A stretch of 64,000 nucleotides of DNA, from the NCBI GenBank assembly GCA_009823505.1, contig VZQC01007982.1, forward strand, positions 2,557,150-2,621,149, written 5' to 3'. The translations under genes were made by a program, and so were the position numbers. The notes beneath the pieces were generated by a model. The model saw only the letters and a program-made list of their open reading frames with translations. It was not told the DNA's origin and searched no databases. Position 1 is the stretch's first letter. The number at the start of each line of letters is the position of its first letter. This stretch comes from Rhizomys pruinosus (taxonomy: Eukaryota; Chordata; Mammalia; Rodentia; Spalacidae). Positions 1 through 11,572 of this stretch are shown here, piece after piece.

Positions 1-87
1 ACCGTCCCAGGGCTCAGAGGTGGGTGCTGGGTCATCATGTGTATGCAGGGACCGTGGCAGCCCCTGGGCCCTGACAGGCAGACTCAC

Positions 88-181
88 ATTGATGTGTTCC
101 TTCCCTCCATGCTTGGCTCGGATCTGGGGATTCTGTATGAGGTCCAGGTGAGTCCCCCAGACGGCGATGGGTGTGTTCCCA
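88..181 (-). CDS. Plxna4: Plxna4 exon: start of IPT5
   Basis: This 94-nt exon encodes the beginning of the fifth IPT (immunoglobulin-like, plexin, transcription factor) domain. Its first base completes the serine codon left open by exon 3826-3990. It then reads GNTPIAVWGTHLDLIQ... and ends ...GGKEHIN in phase 0. On the minus strand the acceptor is a pyrimidine-rich run ending GGGCAG and the donor is GTGAGT. GxTPIAVWGTHLD is the typical IPT strand-turn motif of plexins. This is the most 3' exon in the window, so the protein continues beyond the left edge. All residues look normal and no break is seen. Confidence 0.93.
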
Positions 182-970
182 CTGCCCAAGAAGAAAGAAA
201 GGAGTGTGAATCACAGGTGTAGGCAATGAAATGGCACTTGGCCATGACAACAGTGGTCACTGAGATGAGCTATGACATAAGGACAAGGAAACACAGTGTC
301 CCTGGGGACCAGGAGGAGGAACTGACTGTGGTAACGAGGATAAACATCTCAGAAGCCTAGAGGGAGGACAGTGATGAGTTCACGGTGGCCTTCACTGACA
401 ACATGGCCCCTTGGCTCTCCAAGGCCTCCAGACCCAAAGCAGACAGAGACTTCTCTGGAGTCTCCATCCCCAGCCTGCATCTTAGTATTGGTCTGAATAA
501 TCTCTAGTATCCAAACACAATCTGTTTCCAATGGCAATCCTGCTACAAATTTCCTCCTTGGTAGCTTCAGTCCAGCTGAGAACTGAGAACCATGGCCCAG
601 GAGAGGCACGGGACACAGGTGGGATGGGGTGGGTTCGGTGATTTATCTTGGTGTGGCCTTTCAAAGGAGGCCATGCCCTATACCCAGGGAGGCTGAGAAG
701 CTGGTTGGGGTAGTAGGCAGCCCTATACTTAGTAGTGTCCTTCTTGGGCTACTTAAAGGGCAGTGGGGTGTGCCCCGATTGCTAGTCAAGGGAGCATCTT
801 CAACAAAAATCCATCTGTCTAAAGCAGGTTCATATAGGTTAATTCTTTCCAGGCTTGGTGGCTAAGAACTGTTTTACCTGACTTTATATTAGTTTCTATC
901 TATCCACCTGCCCATCTTTAAAGTTCAGTTATTTCCTTCCCTTCTCCTTGAATATGCTGCATGCACTCCT

Positions 971-1218
971 TTTTTTTTCTTTTTTTTAATTTTATTTATT
1001 TATGTGTATGAATGTACTGTTTGCGTGTAGATCTGTGCACCCATGTCGTGCAATGCTGCAGAGGCCAGAAGAGGGTCTCAGATTCCCCTGGAACTGGAGT
1101 TCTCCTGGAATTGGAGTTACAGACGATTCTTAGCCACCATGTGGGTGCTGGGGATCAAACCCGGGTCCTCTGCAAGAGCGGTCAGTGCTCTTAACCGCTA
1201 GGCCATCTCTCCAGCCCA
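971..1218 (-). mobile_element. B2 SINE, long subfamily
   Basis: Full-length B2 in minus orientation: a T-rich tail at the left and the tRNA-derived head (CTGGAGAGATGG on the minus strand) at the right. It is flanked by a short target-site duplication, cactcct, at 964-970 and 1219-1225. It carries the internal doubling of the CTCCARTTCCAGG segment seen in the other young B2 copies of this window. Confidence 0.9.
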
Positions 1219-1952
1219 CACTCCTATACATACATCTACATCCATGCATGCCCATAAGATTTCTATTATGCCCGGAGAAGGTCCTCTATGAATATGACAG
1301 TCCAGATGAGCTTCTGGCATCCAGCCTCCCCTCCAGCCTGTTCAGTCATTCCAGAATTGTCTCCAAACAATTGGCTCCATCGTTGTCTCCAAACAACCCA
1401 GACCCTTAGGAGAGGCTCAGATTTGCACACTGTGCAGAGCCCACCTTATCTTTAAATTTTCTTAATCTAAGCAAAAATATTGGTGTTCCAGAACATGTGT
1501 CCAACCTCCCTTACAATATGAACATGACTTGGGGACTCTGCCAGGGAGACAGGTGTTGTACCTGTGACAAAATGAGTAATGAATGAACTAAAGCAGGCTG
1601 TGAATGCCCCAGAGTATATCACTGCTTCTCAAGTGAGACACAAAGCCATTGTGTCACCTTCCTGAATCACCAGGCTCTCCGGCCAAGGCCTGGCATGGCT
1701 TTAACAGGCTCTTTCCTCTCCGTGGCTTAGCAAAGGACAGCTGATGGCCACTTCTCGTTCCCACAGCCAAGCTGCTTCTCTTTGGGCTTCATGCAGAGCT
1801 TGGCCAACTCTTCCTGTGAGGGGCCAGACAGTCACTCTTTCAGGCTCCACAGGCCATATGGTCCCTGTCACAATTACTCAGCTGTGCTGTGGTGAGAAAG
1901 CAGCTGAAGACAATACAGACAGGGAGCAGAGCCACCAATAAAACTTTATTTA

Positions 1953-2190
1953 GGGGGCTGGAGAGATGGCCTAGTGGTTAAGAGCGCCGACCGCTCTTGC
2001 AGAGGACCCGGGTTTGATCCCCAGCACCCACATGGCGGCTGAGAGCCGTCTGAAACTCCAATTCCAGGAGAACTCCAGTTCCAGGGGAGTCCGACACCCT
2101 CTTCTGACCTCCGTGGCGGTGCACATCACGGGTGTGATGCAATACATTCATACACATACGGAAATAAATAAAATTTAAAAAAATAAAAAA
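1953..2190 (+). mobile_element. B2 SINE, long subfamily
   Basis: Plus-strand B2 starting GGGGGCTGGAGAGATGG, with a tRNA-like B box (GGTTTGATCC), the doubled CTCCARTTCCAGG segment and an A-rich tail containing AATAAATAAA. The duplication aaaacttta flanks it at 1940-1948 and 2191-2199. A B1 begins directly after the right-hand duplication. Confidence 0.92.
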
Positions 2191-2199
2191 AAAACTTTA

Positions 2200-2345
2200 A
2201 AGCTGGGCATGTTGGCAAATGTCTTTAATTCCTGTACTTGGGAGGAAGAGGCAGGTAGCCTCTGCGAATTTGAGACCAGCCTGATCTACATAGTGAGTTC
2301 CAGGACAGCCAGGGCTACATAATGAAACCCTGTCTCAAAAAGAAA
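2200..2345 (+). mobile_element. B1 SINE
   Basis: A 7SL-derived B1 on the plus strand, recognisable by GCTGGGCATGTTGGC at the start, GAGGCAGGTAG, GACCAGCCTGATCTACA and CCCTGTCTCAAAAAG at the end. It is diverged from a typical consensus and so is probably older than the B2 beside it. Confidence 0.88.
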
Positions 2346-3162
2346 ATCCAAATTGTTAAAAACTTTATTTACAAAAATGCAAACAGCTAGTCAGATTTGG
2401 CACCGAGGCCTCTGGCTTAGGGATTATTCCCTAAACTGGGCTTGTTCTTGCCTCAGCTGGTGCTGAGCACTTCTATGATTTCCCAACTGTCTCAGTCCCA
2501 GGTCCCCTCACAGCAGGAGCTGACTGTGGCCAGCACTGAGCATTGAGAAAATGACAGGTAAGGGAAGAATAAGTGGCTGTTAAGGTCACTTGTCTGGTAA
2601 GCAGCAGGCTGAACTGAGTCTGTACCTTCCCACCACAAGCCCTCACTGTGTTCTCAACGGACCCTGGTGATCTCAAGCAGCTCCGGCAGAAACGATATCC
2701 TCTGCGGAGTCCCTTCCTCCCAATGTGTCTTCAGAGCTTGGAAATGCAGATAGAGGCAGCAGCTGCAGTTCCACTTCTGATGGGTGGCGCTGACCCTATG
2801 GATCCTCAAGTGTCTCAGTCACCAAGGGAATCTCACAAAAGATGGAGGCCCAGGAAAGTAAATGGCTTGCCCCAGGCAAACTGCTGAAGGGTCAGACGCC
2901 CTGCCTGGTTCTTCGGACAGTTACTGCCAGATGAGGATATGGTCTCCAAGTCCAGTCACCAGCCCTGGCAGTGGGAAAGCGTGTCCCAGCTGGTCAGAAC
3001 TTAGCCTCCAGGTTGGATCCTGTGTGGAGCTACTTCCGTGGAAGAAGGGAGTCACCACTGGCCATCTTACTAGGGTACTGGGAACCAACCCTAGTCCATC
3101 TGTCTCCCTAGTAGGATTGAGTTCCCCCCAAATATTCTATTTACTTACTTATTTATTTATTT

Positions 3163-3334
3163 TCCAGTACTGGGGATAGAACCCAGGGGCCTTATATGGA
3201 CCAGGCAAGTATGCCACCACTAAACTATATATCCTTAGCCCTTTTTTAATTTTTAATTTCATTTACTTAGTTTAAGGGACTTGCTAAGTTGCTCAGGCTG
3301 GCTGTCAACTCACTCAGCAATGTAGGTATTGAAT

Positions 3335-3377
<43 letters not shown>

Positions 3378-3765
3378 GTGTGTGTGTGTGTGCTGTGTAC
3401 ATATATATGAGCATGCATGTGAAGAAGCCAAAGAAGGGTATCAGGTGTCCCCCTCTGTCACTCTCTGCCATATTACTTTTAAGGCCAGGTCACTGAACCT
3501 GGAGTTAGACTGTTTGTCAATACGCCCCAGTGCTCTGCCTATCTCCACCTGGCCCCTAGCTCTGGGATTGCGGCGTAGGCAGCCACTTCTGGTTTTTTAC
3601 ATTGGTGCTAAGATCTGAACTCAGGTCCTCATGCTTGCTCAGCAAGTGTTCCGACTCACTAAGTCAGCTTTCTAGCCCAGATCTTACACTTTTTGATCCT
3701 CTTGCCTCAGCCTCCAACCGGCTGGAACTATAGGCCTATGCCAGTAAGCTTGGCTTCTTGGCTTT
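3163..3765 (-). mobile_element. ID/B4-type SINE composite split by a TG-rich repeat unit
   Basis: 3163-3240 reads on the minus strand like the tRNA-Ala-derived ID sequence (AGTACTGGGGATAGAACCC on the plus strand is its reverse). It is followed by a B1-like stretch typical of B4 (TTGCTAAGTTGCTCAGGCTGG). The B1-like part resumes at about 3690 (CCTCTTGCCTCAGCCTCC). Between them lies a TG repeat and about 280 bp of another diverged repeat, so a second element probably inserted into the first. Confidence 0.55.
3336..3391. repeat. (TG)n microsatellite
   Basis: An alternating TG run of about 55 bp with two TATG interruptions near the middle. Confidence 0.95.
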
Positions 3766-3825
3766 TGAGAGCTGGGAAAGAGAAACTGAGGCCCAGAAGC
3801 AGAAAGGGGTTCGGGGTCCTCCTAC

Positions 3826-3990
3826 CTGACGATGCTCCACTCTGGCTCGATACGCACAATGGTGGGGTCCTCCACATACTGAAAGACTAGGTCCTGGCGG
3901 ATCCTGGCCCTGTCCACCTGCACAGTCACCTTCATGTCCAGCACCTCGTCTGAGGATGTGGTGTTGCAGACAATGTAGGATGGAGACCGC
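3826..3990 (-). CDS. Plxna4: Plxna4 exon: second half of IPT4
   Basis: This 165-nt exon runs from the acceptor CTTCCAG to the donor GTAGGA on the minus strand. Its first base completes an arginine codon begun in exon 5008-5144. The peptide RSPSYIVCNTTSSDEVLDMK continues into VQVDRARIRQDLVFQYVEDP and ends PTIVRIEPEWSIV, with two bases of the next serine codon. It supplies the C-terminal strands of IPT4 with its conserved cysteine. No frameshift or stop is seen. The neighbouring exons match in phase on both sides. Confidence 0.95.
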
Positions 3991-5007
3991 CTGGAAGGGA
4001 AGGACAGCACTGGGCTCCTGGGAGCTGAGGATGGGGGTAGTCCCAAGTCACTCCCTTTTCTTGCACTTCAGATTCCTCAGAAGCAAGGGGTGGGTGCTGC
4101 TCTGGATGGAAAGCTCGAGAAGCAAGGCTAGCCTGGCCCCATTTTTAGAAAAGATCTAGCTATATCAGTCTACTCAGGCTCCTCCCTTAATTTCTCATCC
4201 TGGGTTTGCCTGCAAATGAGAATCTTATGAAGTGAGTTCAGCAAGAACCAGCCCCTTGCCATCTCTTCGCTGTGACTCTCGGAGTCTGGGGCTGGGGGTA
4301 AGTCTGCAGCTGCTCTGGGTGCCTAAAGTTGAGCCCTGCCTCTGCGCGCTCCTGTGACAGTCTCAACCCCAGTACAGTGACTTTGAACAAAGTCACCTTC
4401 ACCATTTCCCAAAGTGGCTAAATAATTGCTTCTCCAATATAACACGCCCTGCTGGTCTGAGCCAGAATCTGTCACAGGCCTTAGCACAGTCCCCTCCAGG
4501 AATGCCTCTTGCAGGAGACCCTCACTCAGGCCAGCCCCACTTCCTGGGGCATTCCTTGGATGTCCCCCTGCAGCTCCTACCCCTGGCTTCTATGGAAGGG
4601 GCATCCTCCTGGGCAGAGGGAAGAAAACCTCCTGCCCTTGGAGGCTCAGGCCGGCCTGTTGGAATCACCTGCTCAGATCATCTTGGCTGGGCAGCTTGTA
4701 GCAGGAGAGGCTCCGCCCTCCCCAGTGGGGTCCAGCTGTAGATCCTGAGTTAAATGCTCAATGGTTTAGAAGAGGGTGCATGTTAGGATGCCAGGCTGAA
4801 TTGTGGGCAGCAGCATGACACTGCCTCCCATTCCCTGGGGAAGTGGGCTAACTTCTACCATCCTCTCTCAAAGAGAGAAGAATGCCAGATTTTGGAAGGG
4901 ACTTGCCTAGGGGAAGGGCCACTCCCTGTCCACCCCTATGGAACCCTCAAATCCCCCTTCCAGGGTAATTAATTGGTCTGCCTTCCTCCCTCTGGTCCTG
5001 GGGTTAC
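3991..5007 (-). other. Plxna4: Short intron inside IPT4
   Basis: About 1 kb between the two IPT4 exons. I see no recognisable interspersed repeat and no additional exon. The sequence is GC-moderate and unique-looking. Confidence 0.7.
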
Positions 5008-5144
5008 CTATGGAAGAGGCATGGCTGGCTCCCAAACATCACCACCACGTTGCTGCCTGCATTCAGGTTGGTGCCTGTGATGGTCACCTGTGTGCCCCCA
5101 GACATAGGTCCCCGGCTGGGCTTCAGGTCTGAGAGAGTCAGGGT
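5008..5144 (-). CDS. Plxna4: Plxna4 exon: first half of IPT4
   Basis: A 137-nt exon starting in phase 0 directly after the ...YYFM end of exon 10398-10515. It reads [20 protein letters not shown] and on to [25 protein letters not shown], leaving AG for the next arginine codon. PxxGPxxGGTxVTITGxNL is the signature opening of an IPT domain, here IPT4 of the plexin stalk. The acceptor on the minus strand is TTCTACACAG and the donor is GTAACC. The donor is less canonical after its first four bases than its neighbours but acceptable. Confidence 0.96.
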
Positions 5145-5455
5145 CTGTGTAGAAAAGAAGAGGACTGAGACAGCTGGGATGGTGGAGGAGGCTGGGGCAG
5201 GCCTGAGGCAGTGCCCCATTGTCCACCCAGGAGCCACCTTCTAGAATCTTCTTATGGTTTTTGTTGTTGTTTGTATGTTTTGTTCTTCTGTGAATAGGCA
5301 ATGTTGGGGACCCAGAGAGCTTGCATTTGTATATGAATAATATAGAAATTACTATATGAATAGTCATGACTGTATGAATAGTATAGTCATGACAGCTGCC
5401 CAGGAAATATCTAGTGTAAAGTGCCGACTTTTAGGCTTTATCTATAGTGATGTAG

Positions 5456-5456
<1 letters not shown>

Positions 5457-5500
<44 letters not shown>
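5457..5500. repeat. (CA)n microsatellite
   Basis: An uninterrupted run of about 22 CA dinucleotides. Confidence 0.97.
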
Positions 5501-5503
<3 letters not shown>

Positions 5504-5527
5504 TTCCAGTCAGTTTTAAAAAGTAGC

Positions 5528-5640
5528 TATTCTCAGATGAGATTCAGAGAGGTTAACTAAGTTCTCCAAGGTCACACAGCTAAAAAGTACCATAATGGAG
5601 ACCTGACTCCAGATCTAGTTCCCAGTCATCTTTCCATAAG
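5528..5640 (-). mobile_element. MIR SINE fragment
   Basis: The core of a mammalian-wide interspersed repeat in reverse: AGATTCAGAGAGGTTAACTA followed by AAGGTCACACAGCTAAAAAG. These are characteristic MIR words. The copy is old and diverged. Confidence 0.75.
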
Positions 5641-7547
5641 GCAGCCTCCTTACTTTGGAGAAGGTGACTTGCCCTTCCCACAGGTCTTCCCAGAGAACCC
5701 TCCAGTGTCTGGAGCACCGGCTGTATGAGGAATATACAGGAGGAAGCTTTCAAGGCTTGTGCAGCACCGCCCCCCACCTCCACCCCCAGGACTGAAGGTG
5801 AGGAGCGGGCTGGAGTGGGGGTGGGGAGGAAAGCCCTGGACAGCTGGGGATTTGGAGTTGCAGTTTGTTCTTTCATTAGCATTTTAATGGAAAAACTTTC
5901 CCCAGTCCCAGGTGAGAAGCCTGTATCTGCATTTAAATGAAGATTTCTCCCTCCCCACCCCAGCTGCCAGGCCCAGAGAAGAACTCAGTGCTCAAGTTGA
6001 GCTCGTTCAGTTCACTGAGAGGCTGGTACCTTCCCTTATGTGGCTTCCTTCAGGAGCCCAGGTCCCCAAGTCCTAGAGCAAGGTACGTGGGTGACATACA
6101 CCTGCTGACCTCAGCTCCAATGTTCCTCAGCTAGGTTTGAAATCTTGGCTCTGTGACTGGACAGCCGAGAATTAGGTTCTGTCGGAAACATACTAAAGAC
6201 TTAGGACAAGCTCTTCTGCCGCTCGCTCTGGTCACATAATCAGGGATTTGGGCCCCAAGTGGTTATTTCCAAGGCCCATGACAATTCTCTTCTTGGATAG
6301 TTTGCATATTTCCAGAGGGTCACTTTGTCCAACTGACCTCCCCAGAGAGAAGAGGGAAGGACAGAGTCTGTCTGCTGATCTGTTTGTGTCCGCCAGCTAT
6401 GAGGAAGGTCTAGAGTCAAACACTGGGAAGGAAAGGTCCATAGTATGGATACTATAGACCACACTCCAACTCCATGGTGCTGCTACCAGGGACTGGTTTG
6501 AGGGGGACTGCTTAGGCTGAGGAGAGGGTGTTATGGAAACATGTTTTAGACTTGTGAGAAACTATTAATTATTCAAGCCATGCTTCATAAATATTTCACG
6601 GTGGGTTTGCACGGAGAAAATCAAAGTCTGCATTATTTGCCAGCTCCTCACTTGGCTCGGAGTGGATGGATGAAGAAAGATAGAGGGAGGAAAAGCGTTC
6701 TCAGTAGGGCGACCTTCTGGGGCAGAGCCAGTGACAAGACCCAGAGTTCTGCTCCTGGCCCTTGGCAGCTTTGACATTCGGGTGAATAAACCACACATCT
6801 GAGCCCAGTTTTATTTGTGGAGGGAAACCAAGGGAGACCCAGGTCTTCTCCCCTGGAAGAAAGAGAATACTGCAGAGGTCTGGAAGGCTTTACACAAAAG
6901 GTACAGAAGAAAAACCGATTGGTGACGAGGACGGCTGGAACCTCCCAAAAGGGGCAAGTGGAGCCGGCTGGAGCCAGCGGCACAGCCAAAGAAGCACTGC
7001 AGTGTCCCAAGGTGACCAGTGACTCAGTATAATACTAACCCTCATCCCATGGAAATTTAAGTGTCAGAGACACGGGATATATGAAGCAGTTACGGAGAAT
7101 TACAGCTAACAGCACGTATGGAGAGTCCGTGCTATCCAAATGACCACAAAGCCCCCATTCTTCTTACAGCAGACTCTGGCTGGTCTTCTAAACTTTCTTC
7201 CTACTCCAGCCCACTTCTGCCCTTGGAAGTGTATCTTTTTCTAATAAACTGTTTGTGCTTCTGCAGCTAAACAAGTGTCTCTATCCAACTTTTCCAGGAC
7301 ACAAGAACCTGGAGGATGCCCAGTGAACTTTGCTATCATACCCTGCCCCTCTAGCCTTGAAAACAGGAAAGGGCTCCCAGGGTATCCCAGGGTTTGAGAG
7401 GCTCCTAGAGGAGCCTGGGGAAGTGTTGCCCAACTTTCTTAGGACCCCACAGGAGAGGGCTTCTGGCGGAAGAACCCTGTACACATAAGCCACCTAGCTA
7501 AGGAGAAGGCAGTAAGAGCTCAGGGATACTTGGGAGCATGATGGACG

Positions 7548-7597
7548 GTTAAGTCTGTTTCTTCCCTGTGGACTCACAGGGAAGAGACAGACTTAAC
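7548..7597. repeat. Tight 23-bp inverted repeat (hairpin)
   Basis: The arms 7548-7570 and 7575-7597 are reverse complements except for one position that would be a G-U pair in RNA. They are separated by only four bases, GACT. The left arm begins GTTAAGTCTG and ends CCCTGTG; the right arm begins CACAGGG. No transposon family is recognised. It lies in the middle of an otherwise unique intron. Confidence 0.9.
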
Positions 7598-10032
7598 TCA
7601 ACCCTGTGAGACTCGTGCGGACCTCTGTTCCTCATTCTCACTAGGAACCCCCAGGACCTCCCAGATTTAACCCCTAAGTGCATGCAGGGCAGGGGAAGGG
7701 CCTAAGGCCCCCTAACACCATTCCTCCTCCCCTGAAATCTGCCTTAGAGATATGGCACGAGGCCAGTTCCTTGGGAAGTGAGGTAGGTCCTTTATGAAGA
7801 GGTCCCATAGCCTGGGGCTTTTGCTCTTCTGTGCCGCTTTGGCTTAATGCCACTGCCTTAGGGTTGATACACTCCTGTAGGTCAAATCTGGTCTCCCTGA
7901 ATGAGAAGTTTTGGGCAGGTGATAAAAGTTGCCAGTGGAAGAAAAGGAAGAATAAGCAGGAATAGAAAGGAGACACAGAAGGAGAGGGAGAGAGGAAGGA
8001 AGGGAAGGGTGAGGGGACAGGGACCTTCTGATGTCAGCCGCATGATCTCTTTAGAAGAGTTCAAATAGAGTGGAGGGCTCCAGGCAGAGGATGTCTGCTC
8101 AGCTAGCTCGTTCTTTCAAGGCCCATAGTCCCCAGCCCAGGCTGCATGTCAGACTCACTGGGAAACTTCCTAGTCAAGTTCACACTTGCGCCTCACTGCC
8201 AGGAGGGGTGGAAGTCCAGAGCATCACGCTAGTTCCTCAGCAGAGCCTTACACGTGTGATCAGGTTGGAGATGCCATCTTCCATGGAAGCCAGCAAGGAG
8301 TTAAAGGCCCAACCTTCATCTCCAAAGGCTTTCTGCTAGAGCAGAAGAGCAGGACTCAAAGGGCCACTGAGTGTGGGGTCAGCAAAATCCTGGAAGCCAA
8401 GGGACCTGTGGGTTCCTGCATGGGCCTGCTTGTTCAGAGAAGCTCAAGGAATAGAGCAGGATCAGCGCTCCAAAGAAGTAGTAAGAGGTGGCTCCATGCA
8501 GCCAGGGTGAGGGCGTTAGGGAAGGCTGAAGCTGGAGGAAACGGACTGAGTAGGAAGGTAGTCAGCCCAGGAACTAGAACAGCATCTCACAGGGAAAGCA
8601 GGCCTGACGCATCCTGTGATGAAAATGGTATCTCCATGTAGGGGGATTGGTTGGGTTAAGATGGCTCAGACACACCAAAAGGGCCCATGGTGGTGGTAAA
8701 GAGAAAAGGACGATAAGATCCCAGCACAGACTCACTGAGGGTCTTCTAGGGAAGCTGACCCACAGCCCAGCAAGTTCACGAGCCTGAGGATTAGGCCACT
8801 GTCAGAGATGGGTAAGAAGGGAGGATATTTTCATGGGCACCACAGCTTAGATGAACTGTGTGAATGTGATGGGGTATGTTTAAGTGACTGTGGCCTCTGA
8901 AGTGGTCACAGAGGTAAGCAGAGACAATTGAGGCTCCAGGGACCATGAGCTTCATGAGCTCAAGACTGCCACTCAGCATCACTACCAAGGAGCACAGGAG
9001 AGGGAGCCAGGCCAATTGACCAGCCGTGGTTGCCCAAGGCTTCCTTCAGCCATGCATCAATGCCCTCTCTCTTCATCTCTGTCACCAGACAATTTCATAG
9101 CCTGGTGAGGTCATCCACCACGTGTGGTCAGGGATAGCCAGTAGAATCCAAAGAGAAATGGGTAGGAGCTGTGGCCAGGTGGGAGGGGCACCTGACCTAC
9201 ATTCTTCTGCGCTCCTCCTCTGTTCCCCTTTCCAGTCTGGGTCTTGAATATGGTTGGTTTTATCTCCCCTGAGACCCTTGGTCTTTAAAGGAGGGACCGA
9301 ATGGGGTCTTGGTTAGCACTGCAAGCCCTCAGCCAGGGCCATCAAATTATATTACAACATTCAACAACAACAGACCCAGTGAGAGATATTGGGAAAGCAA
9401 ATGAATGGCTGTCAGTGAAAGAGAAAGAGAAGAACTAGGAGGAAGAATGGACGGAGGGAGAAGACAGTAGAATTCTCTATGACAGTATTTCAAAACATTT
9501 AATGTCTAGGCATAAAACCCTCACTTCAAGCATCCAATTTCCAAAGCAGCCAGCACCCTGAAGAAACTACCCTCTCCACTGTCATCAATCTGAAAAGCCT
9601 AGTTGTGAAAAGCTTGGGCTCTGCAAGGACCATGGCCACGTCCCCATCATCCTTTTAATCATCAGGCCAAGAGATCCCCAAAGCAGCCCCTCCCCCACAG
9701 CTGTGAGTAAGGCAGTCTTGTAGGCCTGGAGATCCAGGCTGGAGGGACCTAGCGGTTGTGGTGAGGGGTACATGAGATGATGAGAGAAAGACAGGGGTGG
9801 GGACCAGGATGTGGGTAAGGGAAATGCAAGGGTATGCAGGAAGGGTGAGGTGATGAGGTGCAGGGCAGGTGATGGAGGGGCTCAAAAGGGATGACAGAGG
9901 GTGGATAGGAAAAGTAAGATGACAAGTTGGACATGATAGGGCAAGGTGCACAGGGAAAAGGCAGTGCATAGCAGTGAGGATGAATCACATAGGGAATGAC
10001 GCTGCACAGTTTGTGTGATCTGCACCACACAG

Positions 10033-10145
10033 CCATCATCATTATTCCTATTATGCAAATGAAGAAACTGAGGCACAGAAAAGTTAAGACTGGCTGAAGT
10101 CCTCCCAGTTAGTGAGCAGCAGAGTCTGGGCACAATTTCCTGAAG
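10033..10145 (-). mobile_element. MIR SINE fragment
   Basis: Reverse MIR core with the words AAATGAAGAAACTGAGGCAC and AGTGAGCAGCAGAGTCTGGG. It ends about 250 bp from the IPT3 exon. Confidence 0.75.
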
Positions 10146-10397
10146 TCACCCTGCCCCTCATCAACACAGGGACACTGGGACCCAAGGTCAAAGCAGCTTA
10201 CCTGGACCATTCACAGAGGCACAGCTAAGCCTGGATTCCACTCCAGGTCTTTCAGATTTTATAGGCTACACTTCTGGGCCACGTTGGCGGGGTTCCCATG
10301 AACACAGGTGACAGCCATGAGGAGCCCTGCCCTGTAATGATGGCAAAGAGGCTTCTGTAGCCTGTACCCAGCCAGGCCTCTGCTGATCAGGACTCAC

Positions 10398-10515
10398 CAT
10401 GAAGTAATAGAGCTGCGAGGAGCGGGCCATGAACTCAGGCCGACACACGGCCACACAGATCTCCACGAAGCCTGCATGTTGGCTGGGCTTGGCCTCTCCC
10501 ATCTCACACACAATC
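10398..10515 (-). CDS. Plxna4: Plxna4 exon: second half of IPT3
   Basis: A 118-nt exon whose first base completes the glutamine codon opened by exon 17183-17334. It reads IVCEMGEAKPSQHAGFVEIC then VAVCRPEFMARSSQLYYFM and ends in phase 0 at the donor GTGAGT. The acceptor is CTTTCTACAG. It gives the C-terminal strands of IPT3. The wording matches the plexin-A4 paralogue as I remember it. The exon is complete and unbroken. Confidence 0.96.
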
Positions 10516-10794
10516 CTGTAGAAAGAGAGGAGAGCCCATGAGCCAGGGCTCCCAGCCATGTACTGGGCCCACAGCAGAGCCCAGAGAGCTACGGTGACCT
10601 GCCAGTCAGACTCAGGACTTGGAGCTGAGTTAAGGTTCTCAGGTCCGGTCCTGGGAACTTCTGCTCTCACTGCCAGGGCTGCCTCAGCCATGTGTTCTGC
10701 TCCTAGTCAGCCCAGCTTCCAGGCTAGGAGAGAAGATTCTTACATGTGTGTACCTAGGGGAACATTTGGTATAGTTACCCTTAAAAGTGCTTGT

Positions 10795-10855
10795 CTCACA
10801 AATGAAAAAACCATGGCACAGAAAAAGTAGGCGACTTGCCCAAATAAGTAAATGA
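10795..10855 (-). mobile_element. MIR SINE fragment
   Basis: A short reverse MIR core (ACAAATGAAAAAACCATGGC, then GGCGACTTGCCCAAATAAG). Identification rests on a few words only. Confidence 0.5.
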
Positions 10856-11330
10856 ATACCATCAACCCCTGTACTCCGGGAATCCACATCTACGGATTCA
10901 CAAAAATATCACAAAATGGATTATATCTATACTGAATGAATACAGACTTCCTTTTTCTTGTGAATCCTAAATACTATACTAGAATGACTATTCACCTAGC
11001 ATTTCCATTGACTTAGGTGTAAGTAGTGGAGAGATGACTTAAAGTACTCAAAAGGATGTACACAAGTTGCCAGCAAAACTGTGCTATTTTGAGTCATCTG
11101 CTTGCTGGGCATCCAGAATTTAGGAGTCTTCAGGAGGTCTTAGAACCAATCTACCATGAGAAGGTGCTGTTTAGATACATGCACACATGTATTTATACAT
11201 GCACACATATTTTTATATGTATGTACATGTACACATATTTTTATATGTATGCACACAATTATAACTATTGTAGACATGCACATACATACATTTATATTCA
11301 TATATGTGTATATTATGTACTTTTTTTCTT

Positions 11331-11397
11331 TGGGTCTTTTTGAGACAGGGTCTCCCTGTAGCCATAGGTGGCCTGGAACTTGCTAGGTAGACTAGGT
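11331..11397 (-). mobile_element. B1 SINE fragment
   Basis: The right part of a minus-oriented B1 (TTTTTGAGACAGGGTCTCCC) that stops abruptly. A second, longer B1 in the same orientation follows 12 bp later. Confidence 0.85.
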
Positions 11398-11409
11398 TTA
11401 AACATGTAC

Positions 11410-11572
11410 TTTTTTTTTTTTTTTTTTGGTCTTTTCAAGATAGGGTCTCCCTGTAGCCCCAGCTGTCCCTGGAGCTCATGTGTAGACCAGGCTTGCCTTG
11501 AACTCACAAAGATCTGCCCGTCTCTGCCTCCCAAGTGCTAGGATTAAAGGCATGCGCCACCATGCCCGGCTT
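11410..11572 (-). mobile_element. B1 SINE
   Basis: A near full-length B1 in minus orientation: poly-T at the left, AGATAGGGTCTCCCTGTAGC, CTTGAACTCACAAAGATC, GGATTAAAGGCATGCGCCAC, and the B1 head at the right. AAACATGTACT flanks it at both ends (about 11400 and 11573), which is a target-site duplication. Confidence 0.93.

Larger units (their letters stand above)
182..3825 (-). other. Plxna4: Intron between IPT4 and IPT5 exons
   Basis: About 3.6 kb of intron with no further exon that I can recognise. It holds two young B2 elements in opposite orientations (971-1218 and 1953-2190), a B1 (2200-2345) and an ID/B4-type composite interrupted by a TG microsatellite (3163-3765). The stretches 182-970 and 2346-3162 show no repeat or motif that I can name. 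Confidence 0.8.
5145..10397 (-). other. Plxna4: Intron between IPT3 and IPT4 exons
   Basis: 5.2 kb of intron unusually poor in young SINEs. It contains a CA microsatellite (5457-5500), MIR fragments (5528-5640 and 10033-10145) and a near-perfect 23-bp hairpin (7548-7597). The remaining sequence, including 5641-7547 and 7598-10032, shows no repeat family that I recognise and no plexin-like exon. Short purine-rich stretches occur near 7980-8015 and 9420-9470. Confidence 0.7.
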
